From Isoetes taiwanensis (taxonomy: Eukaryota; Streptophyta; Lycopodiopsida; Isoetales; Isoetaceae): 64,000 nt of DNA. This document shows, one piece after another, positions 11,407 to 24,765 of this stretch. The notes below the pieces were generated by a model, which was given only the letters and a program-made list of their open reading frames with translations, ran no database searches and had not been told where the DNA came from. The stretch spans positions 5,810,745 to 5,874,744 of the forward strand of contig JAJEKV010000039.1 of NCBI GenBank assembly GCA_021234155.1, written 5' to 3'. Position numbers and translations under genes: made by a program. How positions within the stretch are numbered: the stretch's first letter is position 1; each line of letters starts with the position of its first letter.

Positions 11407-12579
11407 ATGGCGACCAAGACTAGGGCAAAGAAGGGAGATGGGGTTGGGTCTTCTGTGGCTCCTGTAACAGTGAACAGGGATGTGTCCAAGGATGTTAATG
11501 TTACCAATGCAAAGAAAGCTTTAAAAAAACCTGTTTTAGCCATGTCCACATCTGGACAGAATGATTCAGACTCGGATGCCGGTTCTGAAACTGGTGGGAC
11601 TGTCGCAGATTTCGATGGAGGTGTGGTGCATGATGTTGTACAGCAGGTTGGGCAGCAGCAATATCTGGATTTTGCAGCCCCTAAACAGGGGATTTTGGCA
11701 GCCCCTAAGCATGGTATGGTGGCGGCCCCTAAACAGGGGATTCGGCTTGGCTCTGTTTCTATAGCAGCCCATGATCTTGATCTAAAAGCGGTGGGTATTG
11801 TGGGCGGCCTGGATCCTTCTTCCATAGCTACCTATCAAGCTATGTTCATGGGAAATCTGAAACAAGAGTTATTGGAAGCTATGCAAGGGACAATACAAGC
11901 TGCCATCAAATTTGCAGTAGATTCGATCATCCAAGATCTCAAGAAGTCTTTCTTGGAGCAAATGAATGCGGAATTGGAGGCTTTCAAGAGTCAAATGAGG
12001 TCTGAATTTTCTGATTTTAAGGGGCAGATTCAAAATGAAATGGCACAGGTGCATGATGATGATGATTCCAGCACTGACGGAGAAGAAGATGATGGTACAG
12101 ATCAATTGCAGCAGCAGCTATCTTCGTTAATGGCAGCCCAAGAACAACACAATCAAACACTTGCAGCTTTCATGGAGGAACAAGATAAGCGCAATCGAGC
12201 TCTAAATGTCCATTTGGTGGGTCTTCCAGAAGAACCAAAGGAGAATACCGCATCCAAGGTGAGCGCTTTCTTTTCTGAAAAGATGCAATGTGAGGATTGT
12301 AGAATTTTGGAGGCATTCATAGTTGGTAAGCCTGCTGGAAATGCACGGCATATTGTGGTCAAATTTGCAAATAGAGAGTCTAAGATGGAAATATTGAGGA
12401 AAAAGGCAATGTTAAAAGGAGAGGGAGTCTGGGTGAATGAAGATATGACAAAAGATCAATATGAAGAACATAAAAAGGAACTTTTGAAATTCAAGGAAGC
12501 AAAAAAGAATGGTCAGAAGGTTGTTTGGAGGAAGGGACGAGTAGTGGTGGATGGTGCTGCTACTGAGAGCATAGCATAG
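11407..12579 (+). CDS. LINE-A ORF1p, L1-type RNA-binding protein
   Basis: A 390-residue intact frame starting MATKTRAKKG; an in-frame ATG at 11338 is a less likely start. The N-terminal third is low complexity (Ser/Asp-rich, then three AAPK-x-G repeats). The middle, from about residue 140, is rich in Gln, Leu and Glu, consistent with a coiled coil, with an acidic patch DDDDSSTDGEEDD. The C-terminal part reads RALNVHLVGLPEEPKEN...ARHIVVKFANRESKMEIL, resembling the RRM-like domain and C-terminal domain of L1 ORF1p. By analogy it would form RNPs with the LINE RNA. Many plant L1 ORF1 proteins instead carry a CCHC zinc knuckle, which is not seen here. The stop at 12579 is followed after 21 nt by the ORF2 ATG. 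Confidence 0.8.
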   Translation: MATKTRAKKGDGVGSSVAPVTVNRDVSKDVNVTNAKKALKKPVLAMSTSGQNDSDSDAGSETGGTVADFDGGVVHDVVQQVGQQQYLDFAAPKQGILAAPKHGMVAAPKQGIRLGSVSIAAHDLDLKAVGIVGGLDPSSIATYQAMFMGNLKQELLEAMQGTIQAAIKFAVDSIIQDLKKSFLEQMNAELEAFKSQMRSEFSDFKGQIQNEMAQVHDDDDSSTDGEEDDGTDQLQQQLSSLMAAQEQHNQTLAAFMEEQDKRNRALNVHLVGLPEEPKENTASKVSAFFSEKMQCEDCRILEAFIVGKPAGNARHIVVKFANRESKMEILRKKAMLKGEGVWVNEDMTKDQYEEHKKELLKFKEAKKNGQKVVWRKGRVVVDGAATESIA

Positions 12580-12600
12580 GAATTTGCCACCGCCAGGGTG

Positions 12601-15600
12601 ATGTGTTGGAATATTAATACTCTGACACAGGAAAAGATAACTACTATGAGTAGTATACTTGCAAATATAGATATTGTTTTCTTTCTTGAGACAGGTGAGC
12701 ATGAGGAATCTGGTCTGCCTGAAATTAATGGTTTTAAGATGATGCATTCTGTTTGGTCCCCAAAAGGATGGAGATACAAGAGTTACGGTGGCATTGCATG
12801 CTTTGTTAGACATGAATTTGTGCATTTAGTTACAGTTCTTTTTCCAAAAGCAACTCTGCAGCGCATTTGGATTAGTGTGCCAGGGCAATTTGGCAACGTA
12901 TATATTGCTGGATGTTATTATCCACCGCGAGGGTCTCCGGTATATAATTCAGGTGAAGTGGATAGAGATGATCCTTTTGCGCAGTTGGAGCAGAATGTTG
13001 TTTTCTTTTGTGATACAGGGGAGGTTTTATTGATGGGAGATTTCAACGGACGAACTTCACAGAGGCAGGCTGCCATGGTAAGTATGGAGGGAGAGCCAGA
13101 GTGGGTAGAAATGCTAGACGACACTGAATTGGCAGAAATTGGTTGGAGCAGGAAATCAGATGATAAAATTCGGTGGCCTTCCCCGCAGGGGAATCATGTT
13201 CTAACATTTTGTAGCGGGTTAAACCTGGTTATTTATAATGGCATTGACAGGTTTCCAGGATCAGGAGCACTTACATGTAGAGGGGCAAGTGTGGTGGATT
13301 ATGTATTAGCTAAGCCCTCTTTTATTCAACAAGTTGTAAATTTTGCTATTGGGAGAGATAATATTGAATCAGATCATGAGCCTCTTTTTCTTGACCTTTG
13401 CATTGCTGGTTTGCCTAAGCATAAGGTTGTGTCACAAGCACTCCTTAAACCTATTATGAGGTATGATAAATCTGATATGTACAAAGCTTGTTGTGAGAAA
13501 AATGCCTCTACTATCACATGGCCAACTAATGCGACAGAACTCAGTCATGCCCTTACTCAGATGGTTCTTGAATCTGCTAATACATGTTTTGTATCACACA
13601 GGCAGAGAATGGGGCTGCCTTACAATGGTTGGTTTGACTATGAATGCAGGATGCAAAGAAGACAATTTAAATTAGCAAAGGGGGATGCGAAGGCCTTGGC
13701 AAGAAGGGAGTACATCAGAATGGTTAAGAGGAAGAAACGGGCTTATTTGCGTAAGAAACATGAGCAGATGGTCATAGAATTATTGGCATATCCGAAGAAG
13801 TTTTGGAATAGATTGAAACCTTCCCAAAAACCGAGTACAATGGTAGAGGTTGGTGCTTTGATGAATCATATTAAACATCTCTATCATGTGCCAGGTGTGG
13901 ACACAAAAATGGATGGGGCATATGAGGCGGGCTTGTGTTTCTCTTTGGAGGACGTGCAGGATGGGCTCCAAAGATTATCCAATGGTAAAGGCAGATTCGA
14001 AGGGCTTATGGCTGAAATGTTTAAATGGGCAGGTGATAGTGTGGTAGAAGTCTTGGTAAAGTTGTGCAATCTTTGTCTTGTTTGAAGGCTTCCCACGCAC
14101 ATGGCAAGTGAATAGGGTGGTCCCTCTTCATAAAGGCGGTGATGAGTCTGATCCAAATAACTACCGTATGATTATGATATGTAGTTTTATGCCAAGCTTT
14201 TGCTAACATGTTGAACGCTAAAATAAGCACATGGTCCGAGGTTCATAATGTAAGAGCAACAGGGCAAGCTGGTTTTTAGAGGCGAGGAGGTCTACAATGG
14301 ATCATTTGGTTACCATGAGAGCCATGATGGATTAGGTGGTTGGTAAGAAGAAACCTTTATATGCATTGTTTGTTGATTTCTCTAAAGCTTTTGATATGGT
14401 TGGAAGAGGACATTTGTGGGATAGAATGTCAGCTCTTGGTGTGCTTGTTGAGTATACGCATGCAGTGGCCAAACTTTATGATAAAGTATTGGTTCAGCTT
14501 TCTTTCCCATACACCAGTGATGAGTATGTTGAAAGCAATATGGTTGTTAAGCAGGGCTGCCCACTAACGCCCACACTATTTGGTTTGTTCATAGACCAAC
14601 TGGAGGATTGGATCTGTCAAAATGGTGGTGATGGAACGCCTCTATATGGGTATGTTCTTCTACTATTGTTGTATGCCGATGATGTTGTTCTATTATCTAG
14701 GAGTGTAGCGGGTCTACAAAAGCACTTGGATGCTCTTGAGGGATTTTGTGACACGAAAAGCATGCGGGTCAACATGGCTAAAACCAAGGTTGTAGTGTTT
14801 GGAGCTACCAAGGTAGATCATGTAAAGGTATTTTACAAAGGAGAGCCTGTTGACATTGTGGATAGTTATAAGTATCTTGGTCTAATTGTAGACAAAAGTC
14901 CCAACTGGAATATAGCGGCTGAGCAAAAAGCGGATGGTGGGCTTAAGGCTCTCTATGCCATGCAACGCAGGTGTAGGAAAGCAGATATATGGGATTTCAG
15001 CATGAAGAAGCAGTTATATATTGCTTTGGTGCAATCAGTAGTGCTATATGGATGTGAGGTATGGGGGCCAGGTTTGGCGTTGGATAGATGGAAGAAAATT
15101 GAAAAAATACAGAAAAGATTCTTTCGTGCTGAGCTTGGAACTAAGATGCAAACACCATATGATATGCTGTTAGTGGAATGTGGGATGCTCTCTTTGGAAG
15201 CGGAAGCACTTTGTAGGACTCTCCATTATGTGCATAAGGTGCTCTATGTCATGTCGAATGATAGTTTGCCAAGGTTGGCATTGGAGGAGACACGCACGAA
15301 AGGATGGTTTGCGGACATAGAGGGGTGGCTAGCCAGATGGGGGATGCATATGGATGATTTGAAAAATTGTAAGGATAATATACGAGGTTGGGTTGTGGAT
15401 AATGTAACCCGTGTGTGCTGGAGAGAAGGTGCGGTTAAGAAGGAGTTCTACAAGGTCCATATCAATCCCATGCTACAAGGGGCCAGTTACTTACACGACC
15501 ACATTTCTGTTAAACAGAGACAGGCTATATGTAAGATGAGGTTAAGCTCACACAGGCTTGGGGTGGAGTTGGGGAGATGGAGTGATATTCCACATGAGCT

Positions 15601-15893
15601 TAGGTCGTGCAAGTTGTGTGACTGTAGGACTCTTGAGGATGAGGCACATGTGCTACTTCTTTATTCATCATATGCCACATTGGCGTGATAAACATGGCAT
15701 GAAAGCTTATACACTTGCTGAATTTTTTAACTACCCTGGGGGTGTGATTGGGGCGTATATACTTGTTGTTTTGGACCATAGAGAAAGATGTTTGAAAGCA
15801 ATGGATGTAAAAGAGGAGGATGAGGAAGAGATTGAGGGGGTTAATGCATTATTATCCGATGATGCATTAGATGAACTTTTCTATAATTACTAA
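12601..15893 (+). pseudogene. LINE-A ORF2: endonuclease, reverse transcriptase, Cys-His motif (frameshifted)
   Basis: The apurinic-like endonuclease at the N-terminus shows WNIN, FLETGE, GDFNGRTS and SDHEP. The reverse transcriptase shows VVPLHKGGDESDPNNYR, FVDFSKAFD (motif A), QGCPLTPTLFGLF (B), LLYADDVVLL (C, catalytic YADD), VNMAKTK (D) and YKYLGLIV (E). The C-terminus has CKLC-x8-HVLLLY, where the final zinc-binding Cys of the family is Tyr, and an acidic tail ending LFYNY. The frame breaks near 14085, again near 14190-14335 (including a stop at 14278), and near 15680. It once supplied target cleavage and cDNA synthesis; this copy is dead. Confidence 0.88.
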
Positions 15894-15955
15894 TGTCTTT
15901 GGTTTTGACGCCTTATAGGGCTGGCGGTCTCACGCAGGGGCGTAATAATACAATT

Positions 15956-17130
<1,175 letters not shown>

Positions 17131-17193
17131 TTCTCTCCCGCCCTCCCTCCCTCCCTCCCTCCCTCCCTCTCTCCCTCCCTCTCTCTGTCTCTG
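17131..17193 (+). repeat. (CCCT)n/(TC)n tract right of Harb-1
   Basis: Pyrimidine tract with a CCCT core directly abutting the right TIR. Same strand as the TC tract on the left of Harb-1. Confidence 0.95.
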
Positions 17194-18341
17194 AACGGAT
17201 TTAGGGCTTTTTCATTTCGTTGCTCTTATGGGCATCGAATTTATGTTCTGCATAAGGTGACAGATGGAGGAGCATGATTTCTAAACCGAAATCAAATTTG
17301 GGTTCGTTTCGAGTAGTCTGCTCCAGAACCTGCAAGCTACACATCCTAGGCTGCATGTACAGGCAACCCACAAATACTGATTTTCCTCATGGGCTCGAGG
17401 CAAAAGACACAATCCAAGTGTGGCTTCTACTTCTGATCATCTTAATGACGATGGCACTGCAAATCAGGTTCAATTTATCTTCTTGCTTTATGTCAATTGT
17501 GTTTGAAAGTGTACATGAGATATTTTCTGAAGTTTTTGAGCTGCTCATTGGTACCATATTGCATTTGAAAATATCCAAGTTAATGCTTTGGTATGCAGAA
17601 TTCTCATTCCCTTGATTGCATCTATTTGCTCAAGAGAACGCATTTTAACTGATGCCATTCTCATTCTAATGCTTCTCATGTATTTAACTTTGCGGGCTAA
17701 TAATATGTAGCTGAAATTATTAGCCTAATATAATATCATGTGTCCTCTACGCCCATTTGGTTTGTTATGGGTTTGTGTAGAACTGTATAGAGCATTCTAT
17801 AAATAATCATGAATTGCATCTTCTCATAGTAATGCTACTATGCATGTGAGCGTGCTCTCCTGTGCATTATAATTTCTTTTCTTTCATATTTGATTGCAAC
17901 ATGTTATATCTTCTTAGCTAAAACATTGCTTTTGACTATTTTCATATATGTGGCTCCTCTTTAGTGAACGGAATTAGTTTTACGTAGATTCTTGTTACCA
18001 TATGACAGAATTTATGATTTGGTTTGGACCATGTTGTACATTCATGATACTTAGAGGTTTGACATCGATAACAAGTGGTTCTTTGCTACGACACCTGTAA
18101 TACGGCTTGCAACTAACTTCGTTTGTTTGCTTGCTATGGATGCAGGTAACATCAAAGGCCTTGACCTTTGACATATTACAACAGAATTTGCCTTCATAGA
18201 AGGGAGTAATTATTTCTGTTTGTCTGAATGTCATTTTTTATTTACTCTTAAGAGATATTTTGTGGTCTTATACATTGCGCTATTCTACAGATTTAGTTAA
18301 AATATAGTTTTACTGGGTTTAGCTTTTGCTAAGGTGTTCTA
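17194..18341. other. Unique sequence, nothing recognised
   Basis: AT-rich with open frames at 17274-17615 (plus) and 17995-18234 (minus) that carry no motif. It might be 5' UTR, intron or old TE sequence. Confidence 0.3.
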
Positions 18342-18375
18342 CTCTCTCTCTCTCCCTCCCTCCCTCCCTCCCCCC
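18342..18375 (+). repeat. (TC)n-(CCCT)n-C7 tract left of a MITE
   Basis: Short pyrimidine tract directly abutting the left terminus CATTAGAGG. Confidence 0.9.
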
Positions 18376-18919
18376 CATTAGAGGAAAAATGAGATCACAT
18401 TTTGTCCCATTAAGGGATGCTTAAAATGCCATGTCAGCTTTTTAAACTGTCCAATAAGAGAAGAGCTCCAGTATATCTCATTCCAGTATTATGTGGCAGC
18501 CTGTAATTAATGCAGCTGCAACTAATTCATTTTTTCATTATAACTTTTGATCCAGTACTCCGATTCAAAAAAATTTTATAGCAATGGGTTCGTCTTCACG
18601 AGATCTATCTAGTGATAACCCATTCATACATCTTTTACGATATAAATATATAAGAAATAAGCAAAAAATTATATTTTTTAAGGTTAACGCATATGACCAT
18701 ATTGAAATACATCATAACCATATATCATTGGAAAGATCTTTTTATTCCGCATCTAATGCAACAAACGTTGCAACATTTTGACAAGTGGATCAAAAGTTAT
18801 GGGGGAAAAACAACAGCAATGAAGTTGTTGGTGTTGCATTAATTGCAGTTAATAGAGGGTGGCCATTCCATTGGAGGATTCTTATGGGGATGAAATGAGA
18901 TCTCAAATTTCCTCTAATG
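18376..18919. mobile_element. 544-bp MITE with about 33-bp TIRs inside a (CCCT)n tract
   Basis: The left TIR (18376-18408, beginning CATTAGAGGAAA, ending TTTTGTCCC) and the right TIR (18887-18919) match at about 28 of 33 positions when inverted. The interior is AT-rich and non-coding. Termini differ from the Harbinger-type elements, so it is a separate family. Both sides are same-strand CCCT/TC pyrimidine tracts (18342-18375 and 18920-18988). Superfamily not assigned. Confidence 0.78.
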
Positions 18920-18997
18920 CCCCCTCCCCTCCCTCCCTCCCTCCCTCCCTCCCTCCCTCCCTCTCTCTCCCTCTCTCTCCCTCTCCCTCATTTCATT

Positions 18998-19092
<95 letters not shown>
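18920..19092 (+). repeat. Compound tract: (CCCT)n, orphan LINE tail, (TC)40, (AC)6
   Basis: Order: CCCT-rich 18920-18988; ATTTCATTTCA at 18989-19000, which matches the 3' linker of the (TC)n LINEs but has no LINE body before it; (TC)40 at 19001-19080; (AC)6 at 19081-19092. LINE-B starts at the next base. Confidence 0.9.
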
Positions 19093-20661
<1,569 letters not shown>

Positions 20662-20992
20662 CTCTCGACCCTTTTCGTTTTCCCAAACAAACTTGAACTT
20701 CAAAACTAGAAGGCCGAGAACACCAAGGACATTGACAACATTTTTCTTTGCCATACAAGACCATATGGCCACTTCGAATCCCCATTGCAGGCACCATTCA
20801 ATAATTTCCTTTGCTTTAGGCCGAGGATACACGATTTTAGACCCCACTTTTGTCGGCTGCTGCGAGGTGTTAAACTCGGGGACTTCACCATCGTGGTATA
20901 CTGCAGCCAAGACTCCATTGACATCAAAAATTATAAGCTTGGTGGGCGCCTCTGGATCCCAGTTAGAGTTTGGCTTTGACCAGATTTCCTCT
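20662..20992 (-). pseudogene. FCP1/NIF (HAD) phosphatase-like domain fragment
   Basis: The minus-strand translation reads APTKLIIFDVNGVLAAVYHD, then YPRPKAKEIIEWC, GFEVAIWSCMAKKNV and KFKFVWENEKGR. This is the order of motifs in the FCP1-homology (NLI-interacting factor) family. The catalytic DxDx(T/V) signature is DVNGV: the nucleophile Asp is kept but the second Asp is Asn, as in plant members with DLNG. A stop lies upstream at about 20994 and the C-terminus is cut by the junction with LINE-C. It lies downstream, on the same strand, of the pseudogene at 21265-22531 and may be its last exon. Confidence 0.6.
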
Positions 20993-21264
20993 TAATCGGG
21001 ATCCATATGCGGGATCATTATTCTTTCAGGTCCTTTCTTGCTGGCCGCACTATCTTGTTCTTGACTTCCTTTTTTGGATGCAGTATCCTCCTATTGAATT
21101 GAACCGCCAGCAGATCCCTGTGATAGTGACAATGATCCGGATTGGTTGCGCTCGATGTCCCTGGAATGATGAAAGATGTCAGTTACGAAACGAGGTTCTC
21201 GACTCATGAGTCGAGAAAGGAAAAAGTTAAAGACTCGGACGGTTTCTCGACTCGCAAAGTTCAC

Positions 21265-22531
21265 TCACCTCAATCTCAGATTCTCCACTATTTGTTCCGC
21301 AGCAAGCTCATCTAAACTTTGGACATCTCCGTCATCTTTATCTCCCTGGTTGTCAACTTTGTCTCCGTCATCTTCGTCCTTACTGCTTCCAGCTGTCTTC
21401 CTCTCTTTGAAATGCTCATGAAGCAGGTCCAGGTATGACCGAATGGTCTCAACCATGTCCTTGCTCCCAACCACAGAGATTGATTTCATTCCATAGAGCA
21501 TAGCCCCTTGAGAGAATAGGCCATTTATGTACCACTCGCATACAATTTGATCTTCCTCGACCAAGCTGGTTATGAAGTACTTGATAACTCTTGGCCGGAT
21601 AGGAATTCTATGTATTGGAATTGTCGCACCATCAGTGCTGACTTTGTCAATCGATGGCACATCCTCCATAAATCTGCCGCCCTTCCAGGGTTCCATATGC
21701 TCTTGAGAAATCATGAACTTATCGAGATAGTGATGCTCGCTTGACCACCACTTGTCTAGGTCTGCAGCCGATCTTGAAACCATAACCAAAACTATATTGG
21801 CAAAACTTGGTGCCTTCGGCAGGCCAAGTCTACACTCATGTTCCAGTTCGTATATGGAATACAAGATCTTGTTGGTGAAGTTAATATCAGCTGCCCATTG
21901 TGACACAGCAGTTGTCTGATTGCCCGGCATGCAAAAGATAAGGAAACTGAAAGTATCGAGCTCGGTCATGTCTAGACACGTCTTGTACCACTGCTCAATG
22001 TCAGCTTTTTCATAAATGGGGTGGGGTCTTCGATCATATTGATGGCAAATAGTGCCACGGGCCCAGCCGCCAGTTCCAGACCACCAAACCCCTTATGTCC
22101 CAAGGTTACCAGAAAGGGAGGGGAGCTATCATCGGTCTTAAATGGAACCACCCCGAATCCAAGCTTCCGCTTCAGAAGTGCCATAGCACGTTCAGGAAAG
22201 GGGGCGGTTTTGACGTTACGCTTTAGCTTCGTGTTGATGTAGGGTTGACATAGCCGGTTCAATTCCTTCATGTCTTCCTCATCTAGCGCAACCTTCTCCT
22301 TATAATAATCAAAATCATGGCATGCATTGGATGCAACATTGCAAAACTCTGTGATGCCTTCTTCCAAGCACGCCGTCCCTTTAAGACTGTGGCATAATCC
22401 TTTGCGTCCTGCATTTTACAACTCCTAGTCTTCCGTAGCAGGATTGTTCCATCCAGGATTCTGCCCTGTAGGTCAAGCGTTTCTTTGTCCATCAGGCCCT
22501 GTATCCTTTTCATGAACTGCTTGTCGAACAA
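21265..22531 (-). pseudogene. Repeat-family protein, possibly DNA-methyltransferase-like
   Basis: Three overlapping minus-strand frames follow one another (22531-22283, 22367-21972, 21969-21265), with a frameshift between each. The last is the best preserved (234 codons): SFLIFCMPGNQTTAVSQW, NIVLVMVSRSAADLDKWW, IPIRPRVIKYFITSLVEED, then IVCEWYINGLFSQGAM and GMKSISVVGS, with an acidic Lys/Asp-rich tail. The run KP/RP-x-hydrophobic, D-x-V, xxxGxFS, and GxxSIxVVGS resembles the C-terminal motif I block of N4/N6 DNA methyltransferases (DPFxGSGT...IGIE), but catalytic residues cannot be confirmed. I give this as a suggestion only. Codon-level conservation across frames shows it was once coding. 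Confidence 0.35.
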
Positions 22532-22830
22532 CTTTGGGTCTGGCCTAGTTGGCAGGTGAAGTTCCTATTCCTAAAGGGCAGCCAAAACCACTACCTCCCT
22601 TCAAGACTGTTAAAGACTCTAGCCAACTAGTGAAGGGCATCAAGGATTATATAACGCACTGGGATGATGTTTGAAAGAAAAATCACATGGACTCCCTAAT
22701 CAATTACTGGGAGAAAGTTGTGACATGCTTAGAAACTGAACAACCATGTGGGGGGTAGCTAAGAGACCGGTTCTTACCAGAGTCCAGATGGGAGGGTTCT
22801 CAAGGAGCAAGCACATCTAAGAAAGTTCAC

Positions 22831-23310
22831 TTGGATCCTAACAATGGTTCCAAGTGGTTTGTGGAAAGTAAGGCCTCAAAGCCGAAGTGGTTTGATCTTC
22901 CTGAGTGGGATCCCTTTGAGGACATCAAGGAAGGATACTTTGTGCTAGTAAGGCCTGATGATGAGGATTGTCCAATATGGTTAGGGGTGGCACTCTCTGA
23001 TGTAACCACCACCATGGCTGATGGAGAGGAGTTGTGTCCTGGATTCTAAGTTCAATATTGGGAGCCCATTGGAAGACACAAGAAGGGCAACTTGAAGGAA
23101 CAATACACGGACTGCTGGGAGAAGTGGAGGGTAAATCATGCTGATCCTCAAAAGAGGAAATTGGTGGATTGTGTGGTATGGTCATATCCAACTTGTCAGA
23201 TTTCAAAAGACAAGACACACAAGATCCCAAAAAGGGAGATGGACAAAGCCATGAGCAACCTCCATGCTATAATATTGAAAAGCTTGAAAACTTTCTCAAC
23301 TAGTGGTTTG
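22831..23310 (+). pseudogene. Unrecognised ORF fragment, repeat-associated
   Basis: Plus-strand frame with KWFDLPEWDPFEDIKEGYFV, VRPDDEDCPIWLGVALS, a stop at 23047, then in frame VQYWEPIGRHKKGNLKEQY, DCWEKWRVNHADPQ and VWSYPT. The dense Trp, Tyr and Asp content and a smooth read through the stop suggest a real ancestral protein with one nonsense mutation. I do not recognise the family. It lies on the opposite strand to its neighbours and may be a separate insertion. Confidence 0.4.
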
Positions 23311-24235
23311 TAAAATTTATGAGGAAAACAAGTTATGGTGGTTTGTGTGTGATGTGTAATTCTATTCAAGCATTCAATTCGGAATTTTTTTTCTATAGTA
23401 TGAGTCCCATTTTCAGTCTGAGTTCCAAATTTCGAGATTTGACCCACTTTAATTAAATGCGACCTTAGATGCCTAATCCTCATGATCTGCCTCGATACAC
23501 GCATGTAAAAACCATTGAAGGAGCAGTATTGACTGATGGCCTGTGGGCGGAAGGTGGGATCAGTGACTTGCTGGAGTCTGCATTTGATCTCCTGATACTC
23601 ATTATCGAACCATCTGTTGCGGGGGAAGGTAGTAGCGCCCGAGGTCCTCCGTAAGTGGCCTCTCCCAAAGCATCTTTTAGCGGATGTCAGAAGCAGGTGA
23701 GTCGGCTGGACAGATTGCTGCTGAAGTGTGGGAAGCCAAATAGTCCCTCCAAGTCATGCTCACGCATCTGGACATAGGTCTCTGCACGATCATAATCCAG
23801 GCGCAGCCGGGCACCTGGAGTGTTGAGGCAATGGATGCACGAGGAGCGTGCCAATTTACATGCAAGAAAAGGGCCACTTTCTCATCCTGAGTGTTTGTTC
23901 CAAGATGTAGGCCATTACTCTGTTGAGCTTTAGTAGGGCGTCCCTTAATCATGTATTGAAGACACCTAAGTTTGTCACATAGGGTTGTCCCAGTAATGGT
24001 TACATTGGCACAACGATGCTTAACAATAAGGAGGTCTGCAGAGCAAGCCTGGCAGATGACTTATGACAGTTTCGTCGAGCTTTTATGGATGGAAGGATCT
24101 CATGGAGCGCCACAAAGTAGTTGAGCATGGAAACTCGAGTTAAATGAAGCCTTTGTCTCACACTCTTGCATCACTGGAGCTCTGATGTATGGTGGTCTCC
24201 CTCAATACCAGCACGTACAAACCATTATCTATGCA
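23311..24235. other. Degenerate repeat sequence
   Basis: Minus-strand frames at 23480-23668 and 23677-23952 look eroded and are not assigned. The stretch 24010-24190 (GAGCATGGAAACTC...GGAGCTCTGATG) is one copy of a repeat found four more times at 50087-50985. Confidence 0.4.
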
Positions 24236-24765
24236 TGGCAGGTTGAAGGGATGCCTTCAACCATGTTGATCCCAAATGACGTGGCATCTCAATCAAGAGA
24301 CCTGGTAACCGTTGCTCATGAAGATAAGGATGATGATAAGGATGGAGAGTAAACTTTTTCCCTAGACCTAAGTAAAATGTGTTCTGCTTGGTAGCTTAAG
24401 AGCTGTAACAATGGTCTTGCTAGCTAGCTTAAAATGAGCAAAATGTGTCTTGCTTGCTAGGTTACCATTGAGCTAAATGTGTCATGCTTGCTAGCATAAA
24501 ATTCTCAAATTAGCTCTTTTTCCTGGATCAAGAGACCTGCTTGCTCATTGAGGATAAAGATGATGATAAGGATGAAGAGTAAACTTGTCTTGCGACCTAA
24601 GTAAAATGTGTTCTGCTTGGTGGCTTAAGAGCTGTAATAATGGTCTTGCTAGTTAGCTTAAAATGAGCAAAATTTGTCTTGCTTGCTAGCTTACCATTGA
24701 GCTAAATGTGTCATGCTTGCTAACTTAAAATTATCAAATTAGCTATTTTCTTTCAAATTAATGAA
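24236..24765 (+). repeat. Tandem pair of about 245-bp units with a 22-bp near-palindrome at the left edge
   Basis: Unit 1 begins at 24294 and unit 2 at 24539, both with CAAGAGACCTG, then GATGATGATAAGGATG, TAAGTAAAATGTGTTCTGC and GCTAGCTTACCATTGAGC. Before unit 1, 24241-24262 is an almost perfect palindrome (GGTTGAAGG...CCTTCAACC). A short frame across it (EGMPSTMLIPNDVASQSRD) ends in an Asp/Lys-rich tail and stop, so the array may be the 3' end of a repeat-family gene. A third copy flanks the Ty1-copia element at 40284-40490 and 49986-50075. Confidence 0.7.

Noticed and set aside
23677-23952. Minus-strand 91-codon frame upstream of the methyltransferase-like pseudogene
   Set aside because: Composition is plausible (HVNWHAPRASIAS) but no motif links it to a family. 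It may be an exon of that gene; unsupported.
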